A stretch of 64,000 nucleotides of DNA from Hyphomicrobiales bacterium. Its GTDB lineage: Bacteria > Pseudomonadota > Alphaproteobacteria > Rhizobiales > RI-29. The position numbers and the translations under genes are program-made. The stretch is from the NCBI GenBank assembly GCA_016125495.1, contig WGLQ01000004.1, positions 310,001-374,000 on the forward strand, read 5' to 3'. Shown here one piece after another: positions 55,623 through 64,000 of the stretch (positions are counted from its first letter, which is position 1; each line of letters opens with the position of its first letter). The notes under the pieces were generated by a model, which was not told the DNA's origin, searched no databases, and saw only the letters and a program-made list of their open reading frames with translations.

Positions 55623-56662
55623 TCGGCTGCTCTCGCGGGATCGCGTGCCACCACCTGGCGGGCGAGATCGACGATGACCTTGGCCTGCTTCCAGGTGGCG
55701 TCGTCCTGCATCTTGCCGTCGATCATGACCGCGCCGGTGCCGTCCGGCATGGCCTCGAGAATGCGGCTGGCAAAGCGCACCTCACCCGGATCGGGGCTGA
55801 AGACGCGCTTGGCGATCTCGATCTGGCTCGGATGCAGCGACCAGGCCCCGAGGCAGCCCTGCAGGAAAGCGTTGCGGAATTGTGCCTCGCAGGCGGCGGG
55901 GTCCGAGAAGTCGCCGAAAGGCCCGTAGAACGGCTTGAGGCCGTGCGTCAGGCAGGCGTCCACCATGCGCCCGACAGTGTAATGCCACAGGTCCTGTTGC
56001 GCGAAGCTGCGCGCCGAATCGCTCGCCCCCGCGTCGCCGAGCACGCCATAGGCCGGATGCCCGCCGCCGACCCGTGTCGTTTTCATGCCCCGTGAGGCCG
56101 CGAGATCCGCCGGCCCGAGGCTCATGCCGTGCATGCGCGGGCTGGCCGCCGCGATCGCCTCGACATTGGCGACGCCCTCTGCCGTCTCGAGGATCGCGTG
56201 GATCATGATCGGACGGGCGATGGCGTGCCGCGCCTCGAGCTGCGCGAGGAGCTGGTCGAGATAGTGGATGTCCCACGGTCCTTCGACCTTGGGCAGCATG
56301 ATGACGTCGAGCTTGTGACCAACCGCCGGCACGATCTCGAGGATGTCGTCGAGGGCCCAGGGACTGTTGAGGCAGTTGATGCGGGTCCAGAGCCCGGCCC
56401 CGGCAAAATCGGTCGACTCCGCCATCCGGATGAAACCGCGCCGCGCCGCGTCCTTGTCGCCGGCTGCGATCGCGTCCTCCAGGTTGCCGAGCACGACATC
56501 GACATTGCGAGCGAGTTCGCCGACCTTGGCGGTGATCTTTTCGATGTGCGGCGGCACGAAGTGGATCATCCGCTCGAGGCGGATGGGCGGCGCCCGGAAC
56601 GGCTCGGGCGCCCCGATGGCGAGTGGCTTGAAGAAGGCGCGCGGCGTGCGGCTTGCGGTCAT
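55610..56662 (-). CDS. Malyl-CoA/citrate-lyase-like (HpcH/HpaI) CoA ester lyase
   Basis: The 350-residue TIM-barrel lyase has [20 protein letters not shown] near the N terminus. [10 protein letters not shown] provides metal- and CoA-binding acidic residues, [20 protein letters not shown] is the catalytic Glu region, and [15 protein letters not shown] matches the G-x-x-D motif. It reversibly cleaves malyl-CoA-type esters to acetyl-CoA and an aldehyde acid. Which substrate is used is open. A perfect palindrome lies upstream. GAGGAG precedes the ATG at 56662. Confidence 0.85.
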   Translation of the reverse strand: MTASRTPRAFFKPLAIGAPEPFRAPPIRLERMIHFVPPHIEKITAKVGELARNVDVVLGNLEDAIAAGDKDAARRGFIRMAESTDFAGAGLWTRINCLNSPWALDDILEIVPAVGHKLDVIMLPKVEGPWDIHYLDQLLAQLEARHAIARPIMIHAILETAEGVANVEAIAAASPRMHGMSLGPADLAASRGMKTTRVGGGHPAYGVLGDAGASDSARSFAQQDLWHYTVGRMVDACLTHGLKPFYGPFGDFSDPAACEAQFRNAFLQGCLGAWSLHPSQIEIAKRVFSPDPGEVRFASRILEAMPDGTGAVMIDGKMQDDATWKQAKVIVDLARQVVARDPARAADYGL

Positions 56663-57018
56663 GTTGGGGTCTCCTCGGCGGGCATGCCCCGAAGCTGGCC
56701 GACCGCGGCCACCGTGCATGCTGCATTGCAGCATAACGGGCCGCCCGGGCGGCGGCAATCGTCTCGCGACCGCCCCCGGGTCGTCCCGCCGGACCGATAT
56801 CGCGAGTGGTCTCGCCTCACCCGTTGGAGATTGCTGCGGGGCCGCGCCGTTCCGGTTCCAACCCGCTGCACATCGATGCCCATCAGTCTTGGAACAAATG
56901 GAAGCGACCTGGAAATCTTCAATCAGTTCAATTTCAAAGCCTCTCTATACGAAGTTTGAAATCGACGCGTATAAGGTCCCGTTCACGATTTCGAGAGCAG
57001 TGTCGAGTGGAGTGGTTG
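56663..57018. other. Intergenic region between divergent genes
   Basis: About 355 bp between the lyase gene and the second TadG-like gene. It holds the operator-like palindrome at 56718-56734. The stretch next to the TadG-like gene (56880-57000) is AT-richer and probably contains its promoter, but no clear -35/-10 pair stands out. Confidence 0.45.
56718..56734. promoter_or_regulatory. 17-bp palindromic operator upstream of the lyase gene (CTGC-N3-GCAG)
   Basis: ATGCTGC-ATT-GCAGCAT is a perfect interrupted palindrome 56 bp upstream of the lyase start codon. The CTGC-N3-GCAG core resembles the pattern reported for PhaR, the PHB/carbon-flux regulator of alphaproteobacteria. The assignment is by motif only. 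Confidence 0.4.
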
Positions 57019-58407
57019 ATGTTGGGGCGCAGAGTTTTTGATTCTGTCGCGAGGGGGTGGAGCGATCGAAGGGGCAACGTCGCCATGATGGCGGCGGGCG
57101 TCATCGTTGCGATCGCGGTCGGCGCCGGAGCGATGATCGACTATGGCCGCAGCTATCAGGTCCGCACAGCTCTTCAGTCGGCTCTCGATGCAGCCATCGT
57201 AGCCAGCGCATTGGCCGCCAGCGGCGACCAGGACGAGAGCGAGGCGCATGTGCGCGCAGGGCTCGTCAGCAACTGGAAGAATTCACAAGGAACATCGACG
57301 CCGAACCTCGTCGAATACAGCGAGAACGACGGTGTGCTCTTTGCCGCCGCGACGGTCGAAGTGCCGGCGAGCTTTCTCGGCATTGCCGGCATCGACACGG
57401 TCCCGGTGCGCGTCGAAACGCGTGTGCAGGTCGGTCTCGGCAAGATGGAAATCGCACTCGTTCTCGACAACACCGGCTCGATGTCCGGCAGCAAGCTGGC
57501 CGAACTCGACGATGCCGCGACCGATCTCGTCAACACGCTGATGCGCGGTGGCAACGACGATGCGGTCAAGATCGCAGTCGTCCCCTTCGCCAACTACGTC
57601 AACGTCGGCCTGGCGAACCGCAACGCCAGCTGGATCGACGTACCGCCGGACACCGCGAGCACCGAGACCCAGTGCGAGATGAGAGCGCCGGTGACCGGCC
57701 AGTCGAACTGCCGCACCGAGACGGCAACCTATGACGACGATGGGCGCACCGTCAGCTATGACTACGAGGTCTGCGACTACACCTACGGCACGCCGGTCGA
57801 GGAGTGCTGGCAGGCGACCACGGGTGCCGTTTGGCAAGGCTGCGTCGGCTCGCGCAACCATCCCCTCGACGTGTCGGTCGGCAACATGGGCACGCGCGTA
57901 CCCGGGCTCCTCGGCCGCTCCTGCCCCAGCGCGATTCTGCCGCTGACCAACGACAAGTCCACCATCACCACGATGTTGGACAGCCTCCAGGCGGTCGGCA
58001 ACACCTACATCCCGGCGGGCCTCGTCTGGGGCTGGCGCGCGCTCGATTCCGAAGCCCCGTTCACCGAGGCGACCTCCACCGCCGAGGCCACCCAGAACCA
58101 TGTCAACAAGGTCATCGTGCTGATGACCGACGGCGAGAACACGCGCAGCCCTTCCTACCCCGACCACGACCTGCAGGAGCGCGCGCTCGCCGATCAGCGG
58201 ACCGCCGAACTCTGCACGAACATCAAGGCCGCCGGCATCAAGATCTACACCGTCACGTTCGACGTTTCCGACAACGGTATCAAGGACCTGATGGAAAGCT
58301 GCGCGAGCGGCCCGCCCTACTACTTCGATGCCACCGGTGTTGCGGGTCTGAACGAGGCCTTCAAGGACATCGCCGGCAAGCTCGTGCAACTGCGCATCGC
58401 CGGCTGA
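57019..58407 (+). CDS. TadG-like pilus-assembly protein with von Willebrand factor A domain (second paralogue)
   Basis: The 462-residue protein shares the plan of the paralogue starting at 25410. The N-terminal TadE/TadG segment DRRGNVAMMAAGVIVAIAV has one transmembrane helix, followed by DYGRSYQVRTALQSALDAAI. The VWA domain has the metal site LDNTGSMSGSKL (near residue 153), MTDGENTRSPSY and IKIYTVTFDV. GGAG lies upstream of the ATG at 57019. No other tad/flp genes flank either copy, so both are away from a pilus operon. Confidence 0.87.
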   Translation: MLGRRVFDSVARGWSDRRGNVAMMAAGVIVAIAVGAGAMIDYGRSYQVRTALQSALDAAIVASALAASGDQDESEAHVRAGLVSNWKNSQGTSTPNLVEYSENDGVLFAAATVEVPASFLGIAGIDTVPVRVETRVQVGLGKMEIALVLDNTGSMSGSKLAELDDAATDLVNTLMRGGNDDAVKIAVVPFANYVNVGLANRNASWIDVPPDTASTETQCEMRAPVTGQSNCRTETATYDDDGRTVSYDYEVCDYTYGTPVEECWQATTGAVWQGCVGSRNHPLDVSVGNMGTRVPGLLGRSCPSAILPLTNDKSTITTMLDSLQAVGNTYIPAGLVWGWRALDSEAPFTEATSTAEATQNHVNKVIVLMTDGENTRSPSYPDHDLQERALADQRTAELCTNIKAAGIKIYTVTFDVSDNGIKDLMESCASGPPYYFDATGVAGLNEAFKDIAGKLVQLRIAG

Positions 58408-58468
58408 ACCTTTCGGGTGTGGTGGCCGTCGGCCACCGCGCCTGCCGTCGAGCGCGTGCCCGTCTGCC

Positions 58469-59371
58469 TCAGCTCCAGCGCCGGTTCGACCACATCCACT
58501 GCTCCGGGCGCTCGCGCACCCAGGCTTCGAACTGTGCGTGCATGGCGGCGGTGATGGCGCGGATGTCGTCGCCCGGATTGCCCGAACGCGGCACCTTCAG
58601 CTCCTTCACCTCGATGCGAAACCGCGATTGGCGTGCGATCCGCACCGCGCGTGCCATCCAGATCCGCGCTCCGACCCGCCGCGCGATCATCGCCGGAACC
58701 GGCGTCGATTTGGCCGGATGCCCGAAGAACGGCACCGCGATGCCGCTCTTGTCGTAGAGATCGCAGACGATGCCGAGCCGCCCGCCCTTGCGCACGTAGT
58801 CCGTGATCAGCCGCGCCGTTCGCTGGCCCTCGGCGTTCGAGCCGTGCGCCTTTCCCTTGGCCAGCAGGCCGCCGGGATAGAGCTGGCGCCGCTGCTCGCG
58901 CACGTAGGCATCGACGTAGGGGTTCTTGATGAGCCGGTAGATCGCCGCCGGCTGGCCGCCGTAGCGCGCGAGCGGCCAGACTGCCAGCTCCCAGTTGCCG
59001 GTGTGCAGTGTCACGCCGACCGCCGGCCCGAAGCGGCCCTGGTAGCGCGAGAGGAGGTGCGCGTCGGCGAGCTCGATGCGGCCTTCCTGCGCGAGCAGGC
59101 GGTCGAGCTGCATGCCCTCGATGCTGACCCGTCCGAGGTTGTCCCAATGCTCGAGCGCGATCGTCCGCCGTTCGCTCTCGCTCTTTTCGGGAAAGGCGAG
59201 CGCCAGGTTCTCGAGGGCGCGCTTGTGCCGCGGCGTCAGCGGCGCCAGCAAACGCCAGAGCCTGGCGGAGACCCCGGCGGCGAAGTCGAGCGGCAGCAGG
59301 CGGAAAAAGCCGACGACGACGCGCAGGATCACGTATTCGAGCCGGTATTGCAGGTCGAGCAGAGGTGACAT
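58469..59371 (-). CDS. LpxL/HtrB-type lysophospholipid (lauroyl) acyltransferase
   Basis: The 300-residue membrane-associated enzyme has an N-terminal hydrophobic helix (YVILRVVVGFFRLLPL) and catalytic H-x4-D/E-type motif in VGVTLHTGNWELAV. RLGIVCDLYDKSGIAVPFFGHPA is the second conserved block and a C-terminal PEQWMW signature is present. Such enzymes add secondary acyl chains to lipid A. It is convergent with the TadG-like gene, with a GGTGGCC/GGCCACC hairpin between them (58421-58437). Confidence 0.88.
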   Translation of the reverse strand: MSPLLDLQYRLEYVILRVVVGFFRLLPLDFAAGVSARLWRLLAPLTPRHKRALENLALAFPEKSESERRTIALEHWDNLGRVSIEGMQLDRLLAQEGRIELADAHLLSRYQGRFGPAVGVTLHTGNWELAVWPLARYGGQPAAIYRLIKNPYVDAYVREQRRQLYPGGLLAKGKAHGSNAEGQRTARLITDYVRKGGRLGIVCDLYDKSGIAVPFFGHPAKSTPVPAMIARRVGARIWMARAVRIARQSRFRIEVKELKVPRSGNPGDDIRAITAAMHAQFEAWVRERPEQWMWSNRRWS

Positions 59372-59500
59372 CGGTCGGGCGGTCTCGCGAAAGCCGTGCC
59401 GGCGAAGGGCGGTGTGGCTTGCGCGCCATGCCCGAGCCCGTCGTCTCCGTCAAGCGCCGCGCCTTCGGCTCCTGGCCGCCCGCCAATCCGGCAGCGCTCG

Positions 59501-60763
59501 CTAGACACCGCGCCGTCGCGCCACTGTCGTCGGCTCGCGCATCAGCGGTGGCAGTGGTCCCTCCGGCGCCATGCCCGAGCGCATCAGCCGGCGCCGCGCC
59601 ATCGGAGCGAGCTGCATGGCATGGAGCCCGATGACACGTGCGAGGCCCGCAACGGGCGCGCGCGAGAGGAGGCTGCGGTTGAGCAGATCGACGATTGCCG
59701 CCCGGCTGGCGACGTCGAAGCGCCGCCGCCGGTCGTAGGCTTCGATGATACCGGCCTCGCCCGGGTCGGCGGCCACCCGGCACCCCGCCGCATCGGTCAG
59801 CACCTCGAGCAGGGCCGCGATGTCGCGATATCCGAGGTTGAGGCCCTGCGCGCCGATCGGCGGCACGACGTGCCCCGCCTCGCCGACCAGGGCGATGCGG
59901 CGGGCGCCGTAGCGCGGCACCGTGAGCATCGTCAGTGGGAAGGCATGGCGCCGTGTCGGGGCCTCGATCGACCCGAGCAGGCCGAGGAGCGCCCGTTCGA
60001 GCTCGCCCGAGAAGGTCCGGTCGTCGAGCCCGGCGATGCGGCGCGCCTCCTCGGGGCCCTCGACCCAGACGAGGCTGGAGCGCCGCCCGGGGAGCGGAAC
60101 GGTGGTGAGCGGCCCGTGCGGGCGGTGGAATTCCGTCGAGGTGTCCTCGTGCGCCCGCGAATGCGTGAAAAGCGTGGTGACGGCGACTTGCGGGTAGTCT
60201 TGACGGCGCGCCGTGATGCCGGCCGCCGTCCGGCAGCGCGATTGCCGACCGTCCGCCCCGACCACCAGCCGCGCCGAGCAACTCCCGCCGCCCTCGAACA
60301 GCACCTCGACCGCCTCGGGTCCCGGCCGCACATCGCCCGCCGCCGCGCCGACGAGCGTCACCCCGGCGTGCTGTTCGAGCCGCTCCCGCAACACGGCAAC
60401 GAGCGCGGCGTTGGCCACGTTCCAGCCGAAAGTCGCCTCGCCGATCTCTTGGGCGGCAAACAGGAGGTCCGGCCCGGCGAGCAGGCGTCCGGTCGCATCG
60501 ATCATCCTGAGACGGCGCAGCGGTGCGGCCTCGCCGACCAGGTTCTCCCACACCCCGAGATTGCGCAAAATATTGATCGAGCTGATGAAAAGAGCGGCCG
60601 TGCGGGCGTCCCCCGCACTGGGCGGGCGGGCCAGCGCCGGATCGATAACCGCCGTGCGGTAGCCGGCTTCCGCGAGCGCCAGCGCCGCTGTCAGTCCGGC
60701 CGGACCGGCCCCGACGACCGCAACGTCGGTGCTCTCGCTTGGCATCGGGGCGACGGTTTGCAT
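59501..60763 (-). CDS. UbiH/UbiF-family FAD-dependent hydroxylase
   Basis: The 420-residue flavoprotein has a Rossmann FAD site DVAVVGAGPAGLTAALALAEAG, a second region VVGADGRQSRCRTAAGI (GD-motif) and the C-terminal GEAGHVVPPIGAQGLNLGYRD signature of ubiquinone hydroxylases. It likely hydroxylates the ubiquinone ring precursor. The exact position (UbiH/F/I/L type) cannot be told by eye. It lies upstream of the acyltransferase gene on the same strand. Confidence 0.88.
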   Translation of the reverse strand: MQTVAPMPSESTDVAVVGAGPAGLTAALALAEAGYRTAVIDPALARPPSAGDARTAALFISSINILRNLGVWENLVGEAAPLRRLRMIDATGRLLAGPDLLFAAQEIGEATFGWNVANAALVAVLRERLEQHAGVTLVGAAAGDVRPGPEAVEVLFEGGGSCSARLVVGADGRQSRCRTAAGITARRQDYPQVAVTTLFTHSRAHEDTSTEFHRPHGPLTTVPLPGRRSSLVWVEGPEEARRIAGLDDRTFSGELERALLGLLGSIEAPTRRHAFPLTMLTVPRYGARRIALVGEAGHVVPPIGAQGLNLGYRDIAALLEVLTDAAGCRVAADPGEAGIIEAYDRRRRFDVASRAAIVDLLNRSLLSRAPVAGLARVIGLHAMQLAPMARRRLMRSGMAPEGPLPPLMREPTTVARRRGV

Positions 60764-61100
60764 GGATCCCTCTCGGAACGGTCTCGCTATGGTCGCCGAC
60801 TTCGGAGCGATCGGTTCGGCGGGGGCTGAGGCATGCCCCGCGATTCCGCCCGAACGGCCCTCTAGGATCGTGGTGGCACCGGTTGATTCGCCGGGTCAAG
60901 AAGCATTCTGTGGTTTTCGAGACACGGGCGACGCCGATGTCGCACAGTCCGGCGTCGGTTTTGTTGTGCATCGAACCGGCCGTGGGCTAACGCTAGGTCC
61001 AGGTCAGCGGCCAATCGGTCCGGCGTTCGGGTGATGCGCTGACTGAGCGTCGGCTCTGGCCGTATTGGGGTAGTAAGCGTAGTCCAACGGAGAAGTAATT
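60764..61100. other. Intergenic region upstream of porin 1
   Basis: About 337 bp. It contains an inverted repeat CGACGCCG (60929-60936)/CGGCGTCG (60950-60957) followed by GTTTTGTTG. This has the form of a plus-strand intrinsic terminator although no plus-strand gene ends nearby, so a regulatory leader or operator is also possible. No ORF is supported. Confidence 0.4.
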
Positions 61101-62405
61101 ATGATCGGGGGACTTTTTGGAACGTCTAGCCGGCTCGCCATCGTGGCTGCTGGCCTTTTCGTCGGTGGCGCGGCTCTGAGCCCGGCACAGGCGGCCGACC
61201 TCGGCGGCGACTGCTGCGCCGATCTCGAGGAGCGGGTTGCTGAACTCGAGGCGACGACTGTTCGCCACGCGAACCGCAAGATCTCGCTGTCCATCTCTGG
61301 CCAGGTCAACCAGGCTCTGCTCTGGTTCGACAACAACGAAGAGGCCGACGTCTACGTCATCGACAACGACGAGTCGTCCACCCGCCTCAACTTCAAGGGC
61401 CAGGGCACTGTCCGTCCGGGCCTGACCATCGGCTTCCAGATCGAATTCGATCTCCAGATGGGCAACAACTTCACGTTCGACGCCAACGACGGCGACGACG
61501 GTGACCTCTTCCAGTTCCGCCGCGCCGAGTGGTTCATCCGCGACGACGCGCTCGGCACCTTGACGGTCGGCCAGGGCTCCATGGCTTCGGACGGCGCACA
61601 CGAGACCTCGTTCTCCGAGGGCTGGTATGCGGGCGTCGGCTACGGTCTCGGCATCACCAACAACTACATCTCGCTCTTCGACGACAACTCTGGCCTCTAC
61701 TTCCAGAGCACCACGTGGGCCACGATCGGCACCGACCACGACGCGTCGCGCCGCAACCGTGTCCGCTACGACTCGCCGACCTTCGCCGGCTTCACGCTGT
61801 CGGCATCGTGGGGTGAGGACGACGAGTGGGATACCGCTCTGCGTTATGCCAACGAGTGGAACGGCCTGCGCGTTGCAGCCGCCATCTCGTACCACGAGGA
61901 CCACGACGACAACACCTGCTTCACGAACACCGTTCCGGAAAACCACACGTCGGTTCCTGGTGCTCTGACGGGCAACGACTCGAACTGCACGTACACCGGG
62001 ACGTGGGGCGGCTCCATCGCCTTCCTGCACGTTCCGTCGGGCATCCACCTCCAGGGTGGTTACTCCGAGCGTGAGTTCTTCAACACGGACGGCAACGACG
62101 CGGTCGTCTCCCTGCGTGAGGCCAACGAGGCCGAGCACTGGTGGATCGCTGCTGGTATCCAGGGCCGTTGGAACTCGCTGGGTGAGTCGGACGTCTCGAT
62201 CCAGTACATCGAGAACACCAACCAGGGTGTCCTGGGCCTCGATTACACCAACTGGGCGATCAGCTTCACGCAGCACATCGACGCGGTTGGCGCGACGGCC
62301 TACATCTCCTACCACCACGAGGAGTTCGACGACAACGCACTCTTCGGCGTGGACGTCGACGGCGAGATCGACCGCGTGCTGGCTGGCATGCGCGTCCGCT
62401 TCTGA
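61101..62405 (+). CDS. Porin (alphaproteobacterial Porin_2 type), copy 1
   Basis: The 434-residue outer-membrane beta-barrel has a signal peptide (to about residue 32, AALSPAQAADLGGDCC). A short helical region CADLEERVAELEAT follows, then strand-loop repeats: SGQVNQALLWFDN, STRLNFKGQGTVRPGLTIGFQIEF, GTLTVGQGSMASDG, and a C-terminal aromatic residue (RVRF, ending in Phe as required for BAM recognition). GGAGAAGTAATT precedes the ATG. A strong terminator follows. The acidic loops and Asn/Asp richness are typical. Confidence 0.92.
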   Translation: MIGGLFGTSSRLAIVAAGLFVGGAALSPAQAADLGGDCCADLEERVAELEATTVRHANRKISLSISGQVNQALLWFDNNEEADVYVIDNDESSTRLNFKGQGTVRPGLTIGFQIEFDLQMGNNFTFDANDGDDGDLFQFRRAEWFIRDDALGTLTVGQGSMASDGAHETSFSEGWYAGVGYGLGITNNYISLFDDNSGLYFQSTTWATIGTDHDASRRNRVRYDSPTFAGFTLSASWGEDDEWDTALRYANEWNGLRVAAAISYHEDHDDNTCFTNTVPENHTSVPGALTGNDSNCTYTGTWGGSIAFLHVPSGIHLQGGYSEREFFNTDGNDAVVSLREANEAEHWWIAAGIQGRWNSLGESDVSIQYIENTNQGVLGLDYTNWAISFTQHIDAVGATAYISYHHEEFDDNALFGVDVDGEIDRVLAGMRVRF

Positions 62406-62437
62406 TCGAAGCACCGCACAACCGTTGGACGAGACTC

Positions 62438-62470
62438 GAAAGGGGCGCTTCGGCGCCCCTTTCTGCTTTT
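62438..62470 (+). terminator. Rho-independent terminator of porin 1
   Basis: GAAAGGGGCGC (62438-62448) pairs with GCGCCCCTTTC (62453-62463) around a TTCG tetraloop, followed by TGCTTTT. It is a strong intrinsic terminator before the second porin. Confidence 0.9.
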
Positions 62471-62932
62471 GGAGCGATGGGCGCGGGTTCGAAGCCCCAC
62501 GCTTTCCGGGCGCGAAGCAGCGTGGATCTGCACGAGTCCCGAATGCACTGCGGCATGGAGCGCAGCGGAACCATGCGCATCAGACCCGGGACCGCCCTCG
62601 TTCCGCTCCCCTCCCGCCCGAGACCGGTTCAGCCGCCCACTTCGCCGCGCCGCCTCCGGAGATCGAGCCACATTCGTGCCCGCGCTTTCCATCTGTAGCA
62701 CTTTGGCTACAGCGCAAGTGATTCGGCGTGTGGGCACTGCCACCCGATTGTCAACCTGTGGATTTTCGTGGCTATCCTGGACGGTCGACCAGCGCAAAAA
62801 CGCAATGCGTTCCAGAAACTTGGAGCGCCGGTTACGACGGTATTGGGGATGTCGCGCCGCGCGAGGATCACCGGTCCGCAATTGCTGACCGCAGTCTAGC
62901 CGGCAGGTCGAAATGGGGATTCGGGGATGTCG
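62471..62932. other. Intergenic region between porin paralogues
   Basis: About 460 bp with its own probable promoter. It includes an inverted repeat CTGTAGC-N6-GCTACAG (62693-62712) and a weak TTGTCA/CTATCC pair at 62748-62777. So the second porin is not simply co-transcribed with the first. No gene is supported here. Confidence 0.4.
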
Positions 62933-64000
62933 ATGATCGGCAGCGGATTTCGGGGAACCTCCAGCAGGCTGGCGCTGGTCGCCGGCGGGTGGCTGATTGC
63001 GGTCGGGATGTTGAACCCGGCGATGGCGGCCGACCTCGGCGGCGATTGCTGCGCCGACCTCGAGGAGCGCGTGGCGGAGTTGGAGGCGACCGTCGTGCGC
63101 CATGCCAACCGCAAGATCTCTCTCGAGATTTCGGGGCAGGTGAACCAGGCCCTCCTCTGGTACGACAACAATGAGGAATCTGACGTCTACGTCATCGACA
63201 ACGACGAGTCGTCCACGCGCCTCAACTTCTCGGGTGAGGGCACTGTCCGTCCGGGTCTGGCGATCGGTTTCCAGATCGAATTCGACCTCCAGATGGGCAA
63301 CAACTTCACGCTCAACGCCAACGACGGCGACGATGGTGACCTTCTCCAGTTCCGCAAGTCGGAGTGGTTCATCCGCGACGACGCGCTGGGCACACTGACG
63401 GTCGGCCAGGGCTCGTTCGCCGCCGATGGCACCTTCGAGAGTTCGTTCTCGGAAGGCTGGTACTCCGGCGTCGGCTACGGCACGGTCATCACCAACAACT
63501 ACATCCAGCTCTTCGACAACATCAGCCGCACCTACCTCAGCACGAGCTGGGTGACGATCGGCACGGACCTCGACCCCGAGCGCGGCAACCGCGTGCGCTA
63601 CGACACGCCGACCTTCGCCGGCTTCACGCTCTCGGCGTCGTGGGGCGAGGACGACTATTGGGACGTCGCGGCCCGCTACGCCGGTGAATGGAACGGCATC
63701 GAGGTGATCGCAGGCGCCTCCTACAACGAGAATTCCGACGACCAGCAGTGCTTCGCCAACACGGTCCCCGAAAACCACACTTCGGATCCGGCGAACCTCA
63801 CGTCGAACGACTCCAATTGCACGACGGTCAACACGTGGGGCGGTTCGATTGCCTTCAAGCACACCTCGTCCGGCTTCCATGTCCAGGGCGGTTACGTCGA
63901 GGTCGAATTCGAGAACACGGACGGCGACAACACGGTCGTCAGCGCGCGCGAGGCGACGAACTCGAACTACTGGTGGACCGCGGCTGGCTGGCAGGGCCGC
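62933..64000 (+). CDS. Porin (Porin_2 type), copy 2, truncated by window end
   Basis: The visible 356 codons encode a close paralogue of porin 1, beginning MIGSGFRGTSSRLALVAGGW with signal peptide to NPAMAADLGGDCC. It then follows the same path (CADLEERVAELEATVVRHAN, NQALLWYDNNEESDVYV, GTVRPGLAIGFQIEFDLQMG). The start is placed by homology with porin 1; an ATG at 62927 is possible. The C-terminal strands and stop lie beyond the window. Tandem porins of this kind are common and often differ in loops, giving different permeability. Confidence 0.92.
   Translation, partial: MIGSGFRGTSSRLALVAGGWLIAVGMLNPAMAADLGGDCCADLEERVAELEATVVRHANRKISLEISGQVNQALLWYDNNEESDVYVIDNDESSTRLNFSGEGTVRPGLAIGFQIEFDLQMGNNFTLNANDGDDGDLLQFRKSEWFIRDDALGTLTVGQGSFAADGTFESSFSEGWYSGVGYGTVITNNYIQLFDNISRTYLSTSWVTIGTDLDPERGNRVRYDTPTFAGFTLSASWGEDDYWDVAARYAGEWNGIEVIAGASYNENSDDQQCFANTVPENHTSDPANLTSNDSNCTTVNTWGGSIAFKHTSSGFHVQGGYVEVEFENTDGDNTVVSAREATNSNYWWTAAGWQGR

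Noticed and set aside
62480-62530. GGGTTCGAAGCCC stretch resembling a tRNA T-arm
   Set aside because: The flanking sequence does not form an acceptor stem, D-arm or anticodon arm, and there is no CCA-compatible end.

Overview
This 64 kb window is chromosomal DNA from a GC-rich alphaproteobacterium, most likely Hyphomicrobiales (Rhizobiales) or a close relative. The lineage markers are a circularly permuted (two-piece) tmRNA gene, an alpha-type SspB with a long acidic linker, DUF1127 and DUF2065 small proteins, Porin_2-type porins, IalB, an FnrL-like regulator, and matches to the CtrA consensus TTAA-N7-TTAAC. Species cannot be assigned from the sequence alone. No tRNA, rRNA, CRISPR array, prophage or recognisable IS element is visible.

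Layout. 1-3.6 kb: partial GNAT enzyme, Fe-S FNR regulator, ATP-grasp protein, then sspB beside the permuted ssrA whose tagged products SspB delivers to ClpXP. 3.7-9.7 kb: thyA-folA (translationally coupled), then hflK-hflC-DUF2065-DegP, an envelope protein-quality-control block, and a lone HicA-like protein. 9.7-13.5 kb: serB divergent from miaA, then the acetolactate synthase large subunit. 13.6-17.5 kb (minus strand): a flavoenzyme of the dienoyl-CoA/N-methyl-amine demethylase family, a heptad-repeat coiled-coil protein, a small membrane protein and a membrane-anchored J-domain protein. 17.5-24.6 kb: uvrA, a secreted polysaccharide deacetylase, a GcvA-like LysR regulator divergent from a small ORF, and a nuclease-fold protein. 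24.7-28.8 kb: a small secreted Cys protein, a TadG-like von Willebrand factor A (VWA) protein whose 3' end is duplicated around an AT-richer insert with an orphan gene, then a 6S RNA-5-formyl-THF cyclo-ligase pair and a YmdB-type phosphatase.

29.9-37.1 kb: purA behind a CtrA box, then a three-gene minus-strand operon of exported proteins (DUF4384-like protein, caspase-fold protease with two SH3b domains, VanX-like D-Ala-D-Ala dipeptidase), then GNAT and Nudix genes. 37.2-41.9 kb: metallophosphoesterase, bacterial voltage-gated-channel homologue, PhoD-like phosphatase, patatin and a DUF1127 protein. 42-50.5 kb: branched-chain amino acid binding protein, P1-family peptidase with a DUF2259 protein, purB, a DEAD-box helicase and an alpha/beta hydrolase. 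50.6-64 kb: YejA-like binding protein, IalB, hspQ, an MFS carrier, a malyl-CoA/citrate lyase-like enzyme behind a palindromic operator, a second TadG-like VWA protein, an LpxL-type acyltransferase, a UbiH-type hydroxylase, and two tandem porin paralogues, the second running off the end.

Most of the window is core metabolism and envelope biology. The least ordinary pieces are the caspase/DUF4384/dipeptidase operon, the 81-bp direct repeat around the orphan-gene insert, the ssrA-sspB neighbourhood, and several uncharacterised palindromes in front of metabolic genes. I found no convincing wholly new multi-gene system. The exported caspase operon is the best candidate for follow-up.
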